From NCBI GenBank assembly GCA_018340805.1, contig JACMZG010001914.1, positions 21,441,516-21,505,515 of the forward strand: 64,000 nt of DNA, given 5' to 3'. The DNA is from Microvelia longipes. Its lineage: Eukaryota; Arthropoda; Insecta; Hemiptera; Veliidae. The notes beneath the pieces were generated by a model, which saw nothing but the letters and a program-made list of their open reading frames with translations, searched no databases and was not told the DNA's origin. Positions 47,169 to 57,589 of this stretch are shown piece after piece; within the stretch, counting starts at the first letter, position 1; the number at the start of each line of letters is the position of its first letter. Position numbers and translations under genes: made by a program.

Positions 47169-47478
47169 AAAATGATGTTACAGGACTTGAAGAAATTTTA
47201 TAAAGTGTAAAATAATAATGTAGGGCATAAAATAATCTTATAGAACGTGAAATGGTGTTACAGAACGTAAAACGATGTTACAGGACATAAAATGATGTTA
47301 TGGAACGTAAAATGATGTTGCAGGACATAAAATGATCTTATGGAACGTAAAATAATGTTGCAGGACATAAAATGATGATATAGAACGTAAAATGATGTTA
47401 CAGGACATAAAATGATGTTATGGAACGTAAAATGATGTTGCAGAACGTAAAATGATGATACAGAAAGTAAAAAATAAT
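47169..47478 (+). repeat. 20-bp minisatellite with 40-bp alternation, ~15 copies
   Basis: Two unit types alternate, 'aaaatgatgttacaggacat' and 'aaaatgatgttatggaacgt', giving a higher-order 40-bp period in the centre. Decayed copies continue to about 47540. A 119-codon minus-strand frame over it is a by-product of the array. Confidence 0.9.
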
Positions 47479-47555
47479 GCAATAGGCTCTTAAATAAGGT
47501 TATCGGCCCTAAATAATGTTCAGCACTAGGACATGGAATAAAGTTATATACGATT

Positions 47556-47801
47556 CCATACTCCTTTTTAATCTCTTTGACTAAGAAGGAGTATGGTGTT
47601 TTTATGGTAAGAAACACCTACCCTTCTTAATCTCTTTGACTAAGAAGGAGTATGGTGTTTCTTATGGTAAGGAACACCATACTCCTTCTTAGTCTCTTTG
47701 ACTAAGAAGGAGTATGTTTTTTATGGTAAGAAACACCTACTCCTTCTTAATCTCTTTGACTAAGAAGGAGTATGGTGTTTCTTATGGTAAGAAACACCAT
47801 A
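47556..47801. repeat. 62-bp tandem array of stacked hairpins, 4 copies
   Basis: Each unit holds two dyads: 'ctccttctta(a/g)tc-tcttt-gactaagaaggag' and 'ggtgtttctta-tgg-taagaaacacc'. The halves also pair across unit borders, for instance at 47673-47716, where 'aacaccatactccttc' and 'gaaggagtatg' extend the stem to about 20 bp. The array can therefore fold in two alternative registers. It sits directly after the 20-bp array. Confidence 0.9.
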
Positions 47802-48299
47802 CAAAGAAAAGAAAAAGGCTAATACCGTAATATGTTTGTTTCCAACAAAAATAAAATGCTTCATTAATATCATTAATAATTAATTTTTAACGTCGTTTAC
47901 ATTTAAAATTATTTTAATACTTCAAACTGATAATTCTTCTAAATAGATTTATATTATAAAGGTTAATTTTCGAGACCAAAAACAATTTTACTGCATTTAT
48001 TTATTGACATAGCTATTATATGTTACATTTTCTTGTGCTTCCCTGAATCTTAGCTACCTGTAATGCCCCCATACTTTCGAGTTCATGTATTTTAAAATTC
48101 TTGCAGAGTGATGGCAACTTGTAAATTTAGATCTGTAACTTTGCATGAGTCACGCTTAAGTCAAAATTTTCGTATGATTTACTTCTGGAAACGTGTTTTT
48201 TTAATTAACGTTTGAAGTCAAATTTAACCTCTTGTAAAATGGGTTTAACTATAATTGTCAATGATATTTTATCTTTGCTAAAAAAAGAAAGGTAAAAAA
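47802..48299. other. Unassigned spacer
   Basis: AT-rich; nothing named. Confidence 0.45.
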
Positions 48300-48419
48300 A
48301 CTGACACAATATAATTGTGCGCGAGACACCTAGGGAATGTAACAAGGATTTTTTTCGGATTTTTTGCAAACACAATACTTTTACTATATACCTACGGTAT
48401 AAATGAGGAAAAGTAAAAC
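48300..48419 (-). mobile_element. MITE end joined to a 5S-bearing element head
   Basis: 48300-48343 ('actgacacaatataattgtg', 'cgagacacctagggaatg') is a single end of the palindromic MITE seen at 34447-34559. 48353-48419 is a minus-strand head of the 5S-bearing family with a nearly perfect hairpin ('acttttcctcatttatacc', 'gtaggtatatagtaaaagt') and 'gtgtttgcaaaaaatccgaa'. The two families abut within 10 nt. The overlapping 75-codon minus frame is not a gene. Confidence 0.75.
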
Positions 48420-49090
48420 TCAGTGATGCCAATAAGTTTTATTGTAAAAACGTATTAAAAACTAAATTAGGAATTTTAAGATTTAAGAGTTCCATTATAA
48501 AGGACTTGTGTGTAATTAATCTGTTTTTACTAATTATTTTTATAAATCCATAAAAATATTTTAAATAAGTACATTGTTTAGACTACTTAATGTTCTTACT
48601 AACTTTAAGGAATGTATCTTGTAAATGCTATGATGTATATGCTATGTAATTTATCTAATGTAACATGTAATATACGTTAAAAATTTAATTTATATTAGTT
48701 TATCATTATAAATATATAATAAATTAAAACGCAGTATAGAAGTACAGAAAACTTTTATCAAGTTAACAATTACTAGTTTAAACATCTCACTGACTTGTGA
48801 TACAGCCTCTCTGATATCACTATCTCACTCCCTCCAAATAATTATGGCGCCATTAGAACCAACTTGATAACAAATAAATGATTACAAATAATTTAAATAT
48901 TTCTCGTATTACTTGTTATTTAACTCTAATTTTTCAAGTAGTTTATTGTGATAAAGTGTAGATTATATTTGTATTTGACTTTTTTTAATCAATACTCCTA
49001 ATTTTATCAATAGTGTGAGGTAAGATAATACTTAACAATACGTATTATTGCCGCCTTATTTATGTGTATTTTTAATGGTCAATAGCACTA
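48420..49090. other. Unassigned AT-rich spacer
   Basis: 'gtatatgctatgtaattt' and 'taatgtaacatgtaata' make weak local repeats near 48630-48675. No gene. Confidence 0.45.
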
Positions 49091-49476
49091 TTTTTACTTT
49101 TCCTCATTTATACCGTAGGTATATAGGAAAAGTATTGTGTTTGCAAAAAAATCCGAAACTGGGATGAAACCGGAATTATCCGTTTCAGGCGTTTTAAGGC
49201 CTCCTGAGTGGGTTTAAGTCATTACAATTTAAGTAATTACAGTCTATCGCAGTAATTGCGCCATTCGGAAAATAATTTTTTTATGGCGTCATTAACCCGC
49301 AATAATGACTCAGCTAATAATTCGAAAACTCATAAAACGCCGAAAATTATGCGATCGGATTGAGATTTGGCACGCATGCGACTATGTAAAGGACTAACAT
49401 ATGAGACAAGTTTCATCTCATTATCAGTATTAGTTCAATTTTTATTGAATGACATGTGTACGTTTAAAAAAATTCG
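49091..49476 (+). mobile_element. 5S-bearing element, well-preserved head and middle (subfamily A)
   Basis: It has the cleanest head hairpin: 'acttttcctcatttatacc', GTA, 'ggtatataggaaaagt'. 'aaaatccgaaactgggatga', 'ccggaattatccgtttcagg' and 'aaggcctcctgagtgg' follow. The TG-rich segment is deleted. The middle ('cattcggaaaataa', 'cgtcattaacccgcaataat', 'gcgatcggattgagatttgg', 'cttcaatttttattgaatgac'-type sequence) is intact and ends before the 5S-like block. Confidence 0.9.
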
Positions 49477-50660
49477 TCTTAAATTTTATTTAATTTGCTC
49501 AAACGACAAATTCATCAAATTAAATTTCTTATAATTAATACGTCTAAGAAGGAACGCGCAGTGTTCCTGAAAATGTTATTTATTTCTTTAGCTTTTTAGG
49601 GGGCCTTTCTATGGCCGCCGCGGACCAATGCTCCAAATACTATGTGGCCGCTTTTGTTTAATTTTTTATCAAACTTCGACATTTGGTAAAAGTTTAACTT
49701 ACTTTATCTGCTAAAAGAAACTTGGCTTAAAACGACTTAACTAAAAAGTATTCGAACGTCTCTATTATCTGGGATTCTTTTTGAAAATATACTGAGATTT
49801 TAACTACAGGTATTCTAAAAATTTTGTTTTTACTCGCCTTTGAAGTTTAAAGACGGATTTAATAAGAATTATGACTCATACAATTTATTATCATTTATGA
49901 CGCGTACTTTTATTCAGTGTTACCTAAACACATTAGGTGCAGTTTTAACACATTGCGGTTTCATCCTCTACCTTTAGCAAAGCATTTAATCCTATACTTT
50001 AGCATTTTAATCTATTAGTTTCCAAAGGAATTTCTCTAATCAAAATTTTGAAACTTTTTTTGTAATAAATTGAGACCTTGTTAATTATTTAGTTTGCTAG
50101 AAAGCTTAATATTTATATTCGCTATTGAAAACTAACAAATAACTCGATATTTTTATAAAATGTCTAGAATCCTTGCTTTGCTCATTCAAAAACGTAAAAA
50201 GATATAACTCGCTTTAGAACCGTGTGATAAGTGTGCTAAATACGATTCGAAATACCGGAGTGCTGAAAGGCTTAAAAGGATGAAAAATACGAAGTAATTA
50301 ATTTGCAATTACATGAGGTACTTATTAAATCCTCTCCAAATCGTTATAAATCAATTGAAACCCTGTAGCTACCATAAATCTTAACCTTAACCTACCTCTA
50401 ATCCTTCTGTTAGATCGATACTATAACAATTCTATAAAAGCATTTAATCTTGTTTCTTTACTCACCTGATGAAGCAGTCAATGGACCGTGTAGAGACTTC
50501 AACACTAACAATTCTTTTTATTCTTCTTTTATTATATCAATCTTTGTATTCTTGAGTTTTTAAGGAACATAAGTTGCTAATAACGTGATCAATTGGGTCT
50601 TTATCCGTTTAAGCACGTGCAGATGAGATGTATGCATGTTAAGTAAAGAAAAACGTAACT
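49477..50660. other. Unassigned spacer
   Basis: A short GC-rich patch at 49600-49655 ('atggccgccgcggacc') is unexplained. The rest is AT-rich with no named repeat. Confidence 0.45.
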
Positions 50661-50850
50661 CTGTGATTGGTTAATTTTTAACTGTACTTTCGCAAGGAAA
50701 ACCAATCACAGTTATTTGTTGCTTACTTGGTAAATAAGAAACAACAAAACATTACTATGATTAGGTAATTTTTAACTTTAGTTTCGCAAGAAAAACCAAT
50801 CACAGTTATTTTATTGGTTACTTAGTAAATTAACAACAACAAAACATTAC
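50661..50850 (+). repeat. 95-bp tandem duplication with internal CCAAT-containing hairpin
   Basis: Units are 50661-50755 and 50756-50850. Each has '(c/t)tgattgg(g)ttaattttta', 'tttcgcaag', 'aaaaccaatcacagttat' and ends 'caacaaaacattac'. In unit 1 'ctgtgattggtt' and 'aaccaatcacag' form a perfect 12-bp stem; in unit 2 the left arm is mutated. Confidence 0.85.
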
Positions 50851-51140
50851 AACACTTGTACGGATAAACATTTTTAAATGAAACTTGGTTCAAAAATCGA
50901 CCATATTAAGAAGAGGTTACCTAATGAAAACCATTTTGGTGTGACGTAATTAACTCGCTTTGCTGAGTCTTTTTAATTTTCGTAGCAGAGTAATTTTTAA
51001 AATATTGGTACAATATGGGTTGTAATTTTATACAACATCAAACCAGTGATGCCTGTTTCGCTCCGGTTGGTTAAGTTAAGTAACTCTGTCTTCAGTGTAT
51101 TTCCTCTGATGAAACTGCTGAAACAGAGGTTTGTTCAACA
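50851..51140. other. Short spacer
   Basis: 'aactcgctttgctgagtc' at 50953 may be a minus-strand remnant of the 5S-element tail motif. No gene. Confidence 0.4.
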
Positions 51141-51998
51141 CATCGTCGGACCTCTATATAACGAACTTAAAGGTTCAAGTGAAAAAATTCGTTATATAGA
51201 AATTTCGTTGTATAGAAATTGAAAAAAATATTTATAACTCTATTATTTTATGATATTTTAATGGATATATAGGATGAATAATAACCTCGCAGTTGCATAT
51301 TCAGCAGCTTTTTTTTTTATTAGCGGTCCTGTCACAGGCATATTTTTGTCCCTTAACATTGTCACCCACTGTAAAATTGCGTCATCAATGTCTTCATACT
51401 TGCATACTCGAGAACTTTTTTTTAAATCGCCACTCGTTTCGTATAACCTAAGTATAGATTCCCGATTTTTTAAAATTGTTGATATAGAACTAGGAGCGAT
51501 TTTATACTTCAGAGACAAGTCTTTGTTTTTGACTCCATCGTCAGAATCTTTTAATAAATTGATTTTTTTCAGAAAGGGACAGCGAATTCCGTATTGACAT
51601 TTTAATAAACTCGATTTACAAACAAATAAAAAGTTTCACAAACGAACTGGTCAGACCGAATAACAAATTAAAACTGAAAGATTTTTAATTCTATGCTGTG
51701 TTAATCCTAATTTCATAGGAAATTGTAAAGAAAGAGTTCCCAGAATTAAATAAGGCAGGGGCGAGAATCAATAAATAATTGTTCTGGGAAATTACAGAAA
51801 AACTTAAGTGCCGTTTTGGTCAATTCCTTGAAAGTTTGCGGGTCTTGTCTTTATCTTTATTTCTGGAAATTTTGTTCGTTATATAGAATTTTTTTTCGTT
51901 AAATAGAAACACTTTTAACACAAAATTCAAGGGAACGTAAAAAAATTCTTACATAGAGACTTTCGTGTATAGAAGTTCGTTATATGGAGGTCCGACTG
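51141..51998 (-). mobile_element. Tigger/pogo-type DNA transposon, internally deleted
   Basis: The ends are inverted: 'gtcggacctctatataacga' from 51145 and 'tcgttatatggaggtccgac' ending at 51996, followed by 'tgta'. Subterminal 'ttcgttatatagaa' and 'ttcgtt(g/a)tatagaaa' repeats occur at both ends. This fits the CAGTCGGACC-type ends and TA target of Tigger elements. The 3' flank shows 'cag|ta', while the 5' flank is mutated ('catcgtcgg'). At about 860 bp, most of the transposase gene is lost. Confidence 0.85.
51258..51600 (-). pseudogene. Truncated, frameshifted Tigger transposase (N-terminal CENP-B-type DNA-binding region)
   Basis: The minus-strand ATG at 51600 opens 'LSLSEKNQFIKRF', then a one-base frameshift leads into 'DDGVKNKDLSLKYKIAPSS', 'STILKNRESIL' and 'ILQWVTMLRDKNMPVTGPL'. 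This is the CENP-B/pogo pair of helix-turn-helix domains of Tigger transposases: [LSLxEKxxLIKxFD..K..lakkYgi..STISTILKnRe.IL], then [lxxWFxxxRxknvPvsGplik.KA]. Homology stops after 'KKKAAEYA', where the internal deletion begins; the catalytic DDE domain is absent. Non-functional. The opposite-strand frame at 51274-51597 is its shadow. Confidence 0.85.
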
Positions 51999-53508
51999 TA
52001 TTACATTCAGAGTGGTAAAATTTTGGTTAATCCTTGTTGTTAATCCAGTCTTAGGCTTTTTTCGTAGGAGATAATTTTAAGATGCTCAATATTGTTACAT
52101 GATTAGTATTCCTACATGAATTAGTATTCTTAATACTTATATTGTTCCAATATAATTCTAACAAAAATATTTAGGACGTACATTAGTAGCAGTTTTATTC
52201 TTGTCCAATTTAGGTTTAATTCTTATGTTTAGGCTTTTGGTTGTGTTGTCATTCTTTTTCGCTTTGGCCACAAAAATGGTAAAATTATTGTAACTGTTGC
52301 AACTTTAACTTCCGTTTAAACTTGACGTATCCACCTGTTTAAGTAAACTGGTACTTGATTCCCACGAACCTATTTTACTTTACTGTGTACATCTGCCGAG
52401 TTCAAAGAAACCTAGTTTTTAATCCTAAATTTTTCTCAGATTTTTGTATATCCTTTAAACTTGTTTTTTATCGTTTTTACATGAGCTGAAGATGGGTAAA
52501 AAATGATGAAATTCTTGGTCTGATTTCTTCTTCTCAGTGGCTATCCAGTAGTGTTTTTCCCATCGAAACCCAATAAAAAGGAATTGTTTAACAAAAAGGT
52601 GGAATCTTTTTTGTCAATTAGGGAACCTTCCAGAAAGGTTTTGAAATGAAGGTTAAAAGATCTTAAAAAGATATTTACCTGAAGAAACCTGAAGGACCTT
52701 AATAACTTGAAATCAAAGGATCACACCAGAGTAAATACAAATACTTCCTTCAACATAAAAGGACGAATCCTTCCATAAGTTTTTACAAGATGGGTCCTTA
52801 TTTAGGTCTTTAAAGATCCTGAATCTTTAAACAAGTTTGTAACTCATAGAATCCCTTTTCTAAAAACTAAGCGTCTACCGAAACAATTTTTGTAAACTTA
52901 GATGAAAGTAAAACTTCTCTAAATACTGATATAAACTGAGATCCCTTCGACAAATTTCTTAATTCTTTTCCTCTTTCTAAGGAAAGGTTTTTAGTAAATT
53001 TTCTAAGGAAATAACATTTGTTGCTTCTTTTTCGGCTACTCTTTAAAATAATTTGACTTCTACATCTCCTATTTGAGACTGATGTATTGTAATAACAAAA
53101 AATCAGGCTCTTTTGTCAAAATTATACAACCGTATTGATTTTAATAATTTAAGTAAGAGATGATAATATTATTTAGCTCAGCAATATTTTATAAATTAAT
53201 TTTAATGTCTCCTGTTACCGTTCGAAAAATGTTTGAATACATTTTTCTCGATATTTGAGATCTTAAGGTGCTGAAATGTCGATGTTTAATAAAGAAAGGA
53301 GGTGCTACGTTTTTTGCTAATACAATGCTTCATTGGCAAAAGAACCCCCCCCCTCCTCCCACTTTCATTGAGGATGTAAAGAAAAAATAGTCAGTAATAA
53401 ACTTCAACATTTTATTTCATTCAGTAAAATGTAATGTGTAAAAATTAGTAAATGTACTAAACCAAGCAATTTATGAGCAAAATTAATTCAAAGAATACAT
53501 TTTTGTTG
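51999..53508. other. Unassigned spacer
   Basis: 52600-52870 has many 'aaggacct' / 'aaggatc'-like motifs, possibly a decayed repeat. At 53310-53335, 'ttttttgctaatacaatgct' is a tiny minus-strand 5S-element head remnant, followed by a C9 run. No gene. Confidence 0.45.
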
Positions 53509-54042
53509 TTTTTAATTTTCCTCATTTATACCGGAGGAGTATAGGAAAAGTATTATACTAGCAAAAATATCCGAAACCAGTATGTCACCGGAATTATTAG
53601 TTTCAGGTGCTTTTAAGACCTCCTAAGTGGTTTTCACAAAGTTCTCTGTCTGTCTTTATGTGTGTGTCTGTTCATCATCCTAGCTCTTAGTGTATTTATG
53701 CTAAAGAGTTGAAATTCTGTACAGAAATCAGTCTATAGGTGTAATTGTGCTATTCAGAAATAATTGTTTTATGAATAATGACCTAGCAAATATTTCGACA
53801 ATTCATTAAACGCGGAAACATAGTGCGAAAAATTGGGAGTTGGGTCGAATGTAACCATGAAGACTAACATATGTACCAAGTTTCATATCGTTATTAGCAT
53901 TATTTCAATTTTTATCAAATGACGTTAACGTTTTTTAAGAAAATTGTAAAAACCGGAAAATAATCTTTTTGAGTTGAAATTTGGTACAAGCATACCATTA
54001 CGTAATAAATAAGTACATCATGTTTTATTTATGATTTTTGTT

Positions 54043-54105
54043 GGATCATAAAAGATATTGTTGGATTGACCGTGGTCAGTGCTGTATGGGTGACCACTGA
54101 AAATA
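54043..54105 (+). other. 5S rRNA-like block 1 of the complete element
   Basis: 'ggatcataaaaga' is followed by 'gaccgtggtcagtgctgtat' and 'gggtgaccactga'. The box A part ('ttaagcagc') is mutated, but the intermediate and box C parts are kept. Confidence 0.65.
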
Positions 54106-54216
54106 AATCGGATGTATTTACAAGCGAGTCCGAAGACCTGTTGCAGTAAAATTCTAACGAAATGTATACTATGAGGACGAGCGAAGCGAGTCCGAATACA
54201 ACAACGGTTTAATTCA

Positions 54217-54275
54217 ACAATTATAAAAGTAAAGCAGCATCGACCGTGGTCCTGGATAGGTGTCCGCTGGAATGA
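54217..54275 (+). other. 5S rRNA-like block 2 of the complete element
   Basis: 'ataaaagtaaagcagcatcg', 'accgtggtcctggataggtg' and 'tccgctgga'. Box A is better kept than in block 1, so the two blocks have complementary damage. Confidence 0.65.
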
Positions 54276-54440
54276 ATAGGATGTATTTACTATCTGAGGA
54301 CGAGCGAAGCGAGTCTGATTTTCATCGTAGTATAAATTAGGCGAATTCTATAATCTGATGACAAGCAAAGCGAGTCCGAAGTACGGAGGATGAGCCTAGC
54401 GAATCCGATGGGATGACGAAGTTTCAAGCTACCCTATTTT

Positions 54441-55486
54441 TAAACTTTGAATTAAAATAAACAATTTAATTCAAATGAATTAAAATTGAAATAAACATCA
54501 AATAAATTCTTATTTTTCACTGAACCGTTTACAATTTTATACTGAACAACCTCATAAGCGTCATTTTCATAATGAAAATTCGCTAAAACCAGGAAACTTA
54601 CGTATTAATATTTTTTACTTTATTATGTTGTACAAAACATAAGAAAAAAGTGAATAATGTTGTAAAGATGAACAATAGGTATGCAAATAAGATGTCTACT
54701 AGTATAAATTGACGCAAGTTGTATTTTTAATGTTTTGTATGATTTATGTTGTTTTATTTCATTTTTACGATATTTCTATGTTGTCGATTTTTATAACGAT
54801 CTGGAATGTCTTGCATTGTTTATATATGTTTATATTTGTAGCCCGTGTTAGCTATTCTTCATCGTCATTTCGAATAGATATTTCTATAAATTGGGGAGTC
54901 GCGCCTGCGCAATGATATGAGTTAGACCTGTTCCTGTAACTTATCAAGATTTAATAAATGGTTATCTATCTATCTATCTACCATTTCTATAAATTCGATA
55001 ACTGCTTTACGACATCGAATAATTATTAGAAACTGGTATCGATATGGTATAATAATTATTATACTTGTGGAGCTACAACACATTGACACCTACCATTTTT
55101 ATTCAGTGAGTGTTTACGTATTATATATATAAAAGTTTATTTTTATATAAAAATAAGCTATTTGCATTGTAAATACCAGAATGTTGTAGAAAAGTTTTGA
55201 ATCAACAATTTAACAACCAAGTTTTTATTGGTAAACTTAAACATCTATTTTCTGTTGTTAGTAGGAAGTAGGATGGCCAAAAATGGGCGTCCAAATTATA
55301 GAAACAGAGATTCTATTTGTTATAAATACGATTTTCGACGTTTTACATTCATATTTTATGGAATCAGACAAAATGGAGGTTATAAAAGAAATTGGTTTTT
55401 TTTTTCAAGTAATCGCGATTTATTTGGGTGCTAAAAAATTGTATAAGAACTTATTGAACTAATCTGATTATGGTTGATGAAATCAA
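54441..55486. other. Unassigned spacer
   Basis: A short (ATCT)n tract lies at 54963-54982. Frames at 54709-54915 and 55228-55434 have no family features. 54840-54910 is a little less AT-rich. No gene is called. Confidence 0.45.
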
Positions 55487-55579
55487 ACTAATAAAAATAT
55501 AATTGTTTGAAAACTCTTTCCTTTCGTGTTACGAGACAGCCCCGCGAGCCTACATTTATAACGTTAAAAACAGAAAATT

Positions 55580-55700
55580 TAGCTATGAGTAGAATTAATT
55601 AATTTTATTAGTTTGGGGGGGGGATAACAAGACGGACAGGGACCGCCAAGTACCATTTATTTACAATGGGGGTCCGCGGGGCCCTGAAGTTTGCGTATCC
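55580..55700 (-). mobile_element. Solo hAT-like transposon end
   Basis: Read on the minus strand from about 55702: 'cagggatacgcaaacttcag' followed by 'ggccccgcggaccccc'. This fits the CAGGGxTxxxCAAACT...GCGGxCC ends common in hAT elements. No matching opposite end was found nearby. A G9 run and an AT-rich stretch lie inside. 'caaactaataaaa' (55487) and 'ttttattagtttg' (55603) form a 13-bp inverted pair that may mark a second small element. Confidence 0.55.
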
Positions 55701-57589
55701 CTGACTTACACTGTCATCTTATTAAAATTGACTTATATAAGTCTTTCTTACATCCATCACCTAAAACGTTTTGTTTATTTTAATTATAAATCTGCATTAG
55801 ACTTTAGATCTCAATGTTAGTTCTTCAGATTAATAGTGCTGTACAGTAGTGCATAACCTTGGCAGATAAAACCTAAAGCCTAAAAGTTGTGACTTGTTCA
55901 GTTGCTAAGAATAATTATTATTTTTATTCTTTTTTATACATTTATTTTTGTCTTTAATCAAGTGTTTTCTTTATATTTTTTTTAATTGATTATTTTTTTA
56001 CCAAATATTATAATACTCTTTTATCTCTTAATTATAATATTCTTTTTATTTCGAATCATTTAAATTTGAAAAGATTATTTATGTGGCAAGTATTTTTGAT
56101 ACCAATTAAATGTGTTTTATTTTCTTTTTTATTTTCCTAAATAAAGAGGCTTTTGTAAAAAATTAAAATTTAGTTCTTAAAAATTGTCTCGCGATTTTTT
56201 CATAGGTTTTTTGAAAACATAACAGAAAATTTATACAAAATTAAATCTTAATAAATTAAATGAATTGGAAATAGGTATTTTTAGATCTAAAAACTGAAAT
56301 CTTTTGAAGAATTAAACAAGCTAAAAACTCTCATAATTAGCATGTTTTTCTGTATTTTAAATAAATATATATACAAATATTATTAATATTTATTTTTTTT
56401 AAATAAACAATTAAGCTGACAGATCTGTAAATAGGCTTTCAAGCTCATGTGGTTGTAACACTGAATATAATTATTACGGTTTGCTACAGTGAGTTGTCAT
56501 GTCACTGGAAAGTTGTTCGTTGTAATGATCTTTTTTTAGGTGGAAAATTTTAGTTTGTCTAAGAGCTAATATTCTCCTGGCCAAGTTGTATCATTTGAAA
56601 AGATTATTTATGTGGCAAGTATTTTTGTTACCAATTAAATGTATTTGTATTTACCAAAATGCAATTTTGGTAAAACATATCTTTGGTGATATAACCAGCT
56701 ATCATATCAATTCTTCCTCTTATTCTTTTGAAATTTCTTAATTTTTTCAGTTCCTTTCTAATTCTCCTGATATCTTTCTGTTATTCTCTTGTTTCTCTAG
56801 AATCTTATTTCTTCATAATTATATTCTTCTTTCATTTCATCGTTTCTTTTTTGATTCAGCTGAAATCTTTCTGTTATCCTCATAACTATCTTGACTATCA
56901 ATATCTTGCAATCTGCTATTTGTTAGTAAATCAATTTATTATACTAATTGATTATATATTTGTTAGTAATAATATATTTACCTAAAGACAGCGTCGAAGT
57001 TTAAAGATTTGGTTTTTCAATAAATTGAAAAAGATAAGTATAAATAAATGCATCAACATTAAAATAGAATGAAAGAATTAAGAAATTAAAAAAAAGGAAT
57101 ACATATTTAATAAGACACTAAACTATTTTTAATAAAGATGAAAAAACAAAAATGTGAAATAATATGATAGTTGCATGATGCTTTGACCGAAGAGTTGATT
57201 AAGCTAAAAGCCCTATAATTCTCTTTCAGTGCGTTTTTACTCCTTTAAATATCATGATTATAATAAAACTAAATACTTAAGCTTTTTAGTTAATTTAAGA
57301 TAGTTTGAGTGGATAATTTTGGTTATTAGGTTTATTAAAAAATATTATGATTCTTGAAGAAAAGGATTTATGTCAAACGTCTGCTGGTTAGTGCTTAAAA
57401 AGTATGTTTTATGTTTATTGTTGTTTAAGATTGTGGTTGAGATTTAAAGACATGTTTTCATTACCATTTATTGATGTGTTTTGCTTCCTTATCTCATATA
57501 GGGAGGGAATCATTGTATTGTATCAAATTTGACACCCATTTTTTTCATAAAATGTTCACGTTCCAGTACCCACAGATCCCCTAAAATAG
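55701..57589. other. AT-rich spacer with a 50-bp direct repeat
   Basis: 'atttgaaaagattatttatg', 'tggcaagtatttttg' and 'taccaattaaatgt' occur at 56064 and again at 56593 (offset 529). 56730-56890 is pyrimidine-rich, with 'atctttctgttat(t/c)ctc' repeated. The 85-codon frame there (56728-56985) is Phe/Leu-rich and not supported as a gene. Confidence 0.55.

Larger units (their letters stand above)
53509..54440 (+). mobile_element. 5S-bearing element, most complete copy, with two 5S-like segments
   Basis: All parts occur in order. Head hairpin at 53509-53555 ('aattttcctcatttatacc', 'gagtataggaaaagtat'); 'aatatccgaaaccagtatgt'; 'ggtcacc'-type 'caccggaattattagtttca'; TG-rich 'ctttatgtgtgtgtctgttc'; middle 53740-54040 with 'gactaacatatgtaccaagt' and 'gagttgaaatttggtacaag'; first 5S-like block 54043-54105; tail motif 'gaggacgagcgaagcgagtc' at 54173; second 5S-like block 54217-54275; tail motifs at 54296, 54358 and 54387; T-run at the end. 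There is no open frame. The tail/5S unit has been duplicated. Confidence 0.9.

Noticed and set aside
47258..47617. 119-codon minus-strand frame with repeated His/Phe pattern
   Set aside because: It lies over the 20-bp minisatellite; the periodic peptide follows from the array.
49600..49655. GC-rich patch as a CpG island promoter
   Set aside because: Too short, with no initiator-like sequence, and 'ggccgc' pairs suggest a transposon end instead.
55228..55434. 68-codon frame beginning before 'MAKNGRPNYRNR'
   Set aside because: Not recognised as any family, and the local base composition does not differ clearly from the surroundings.
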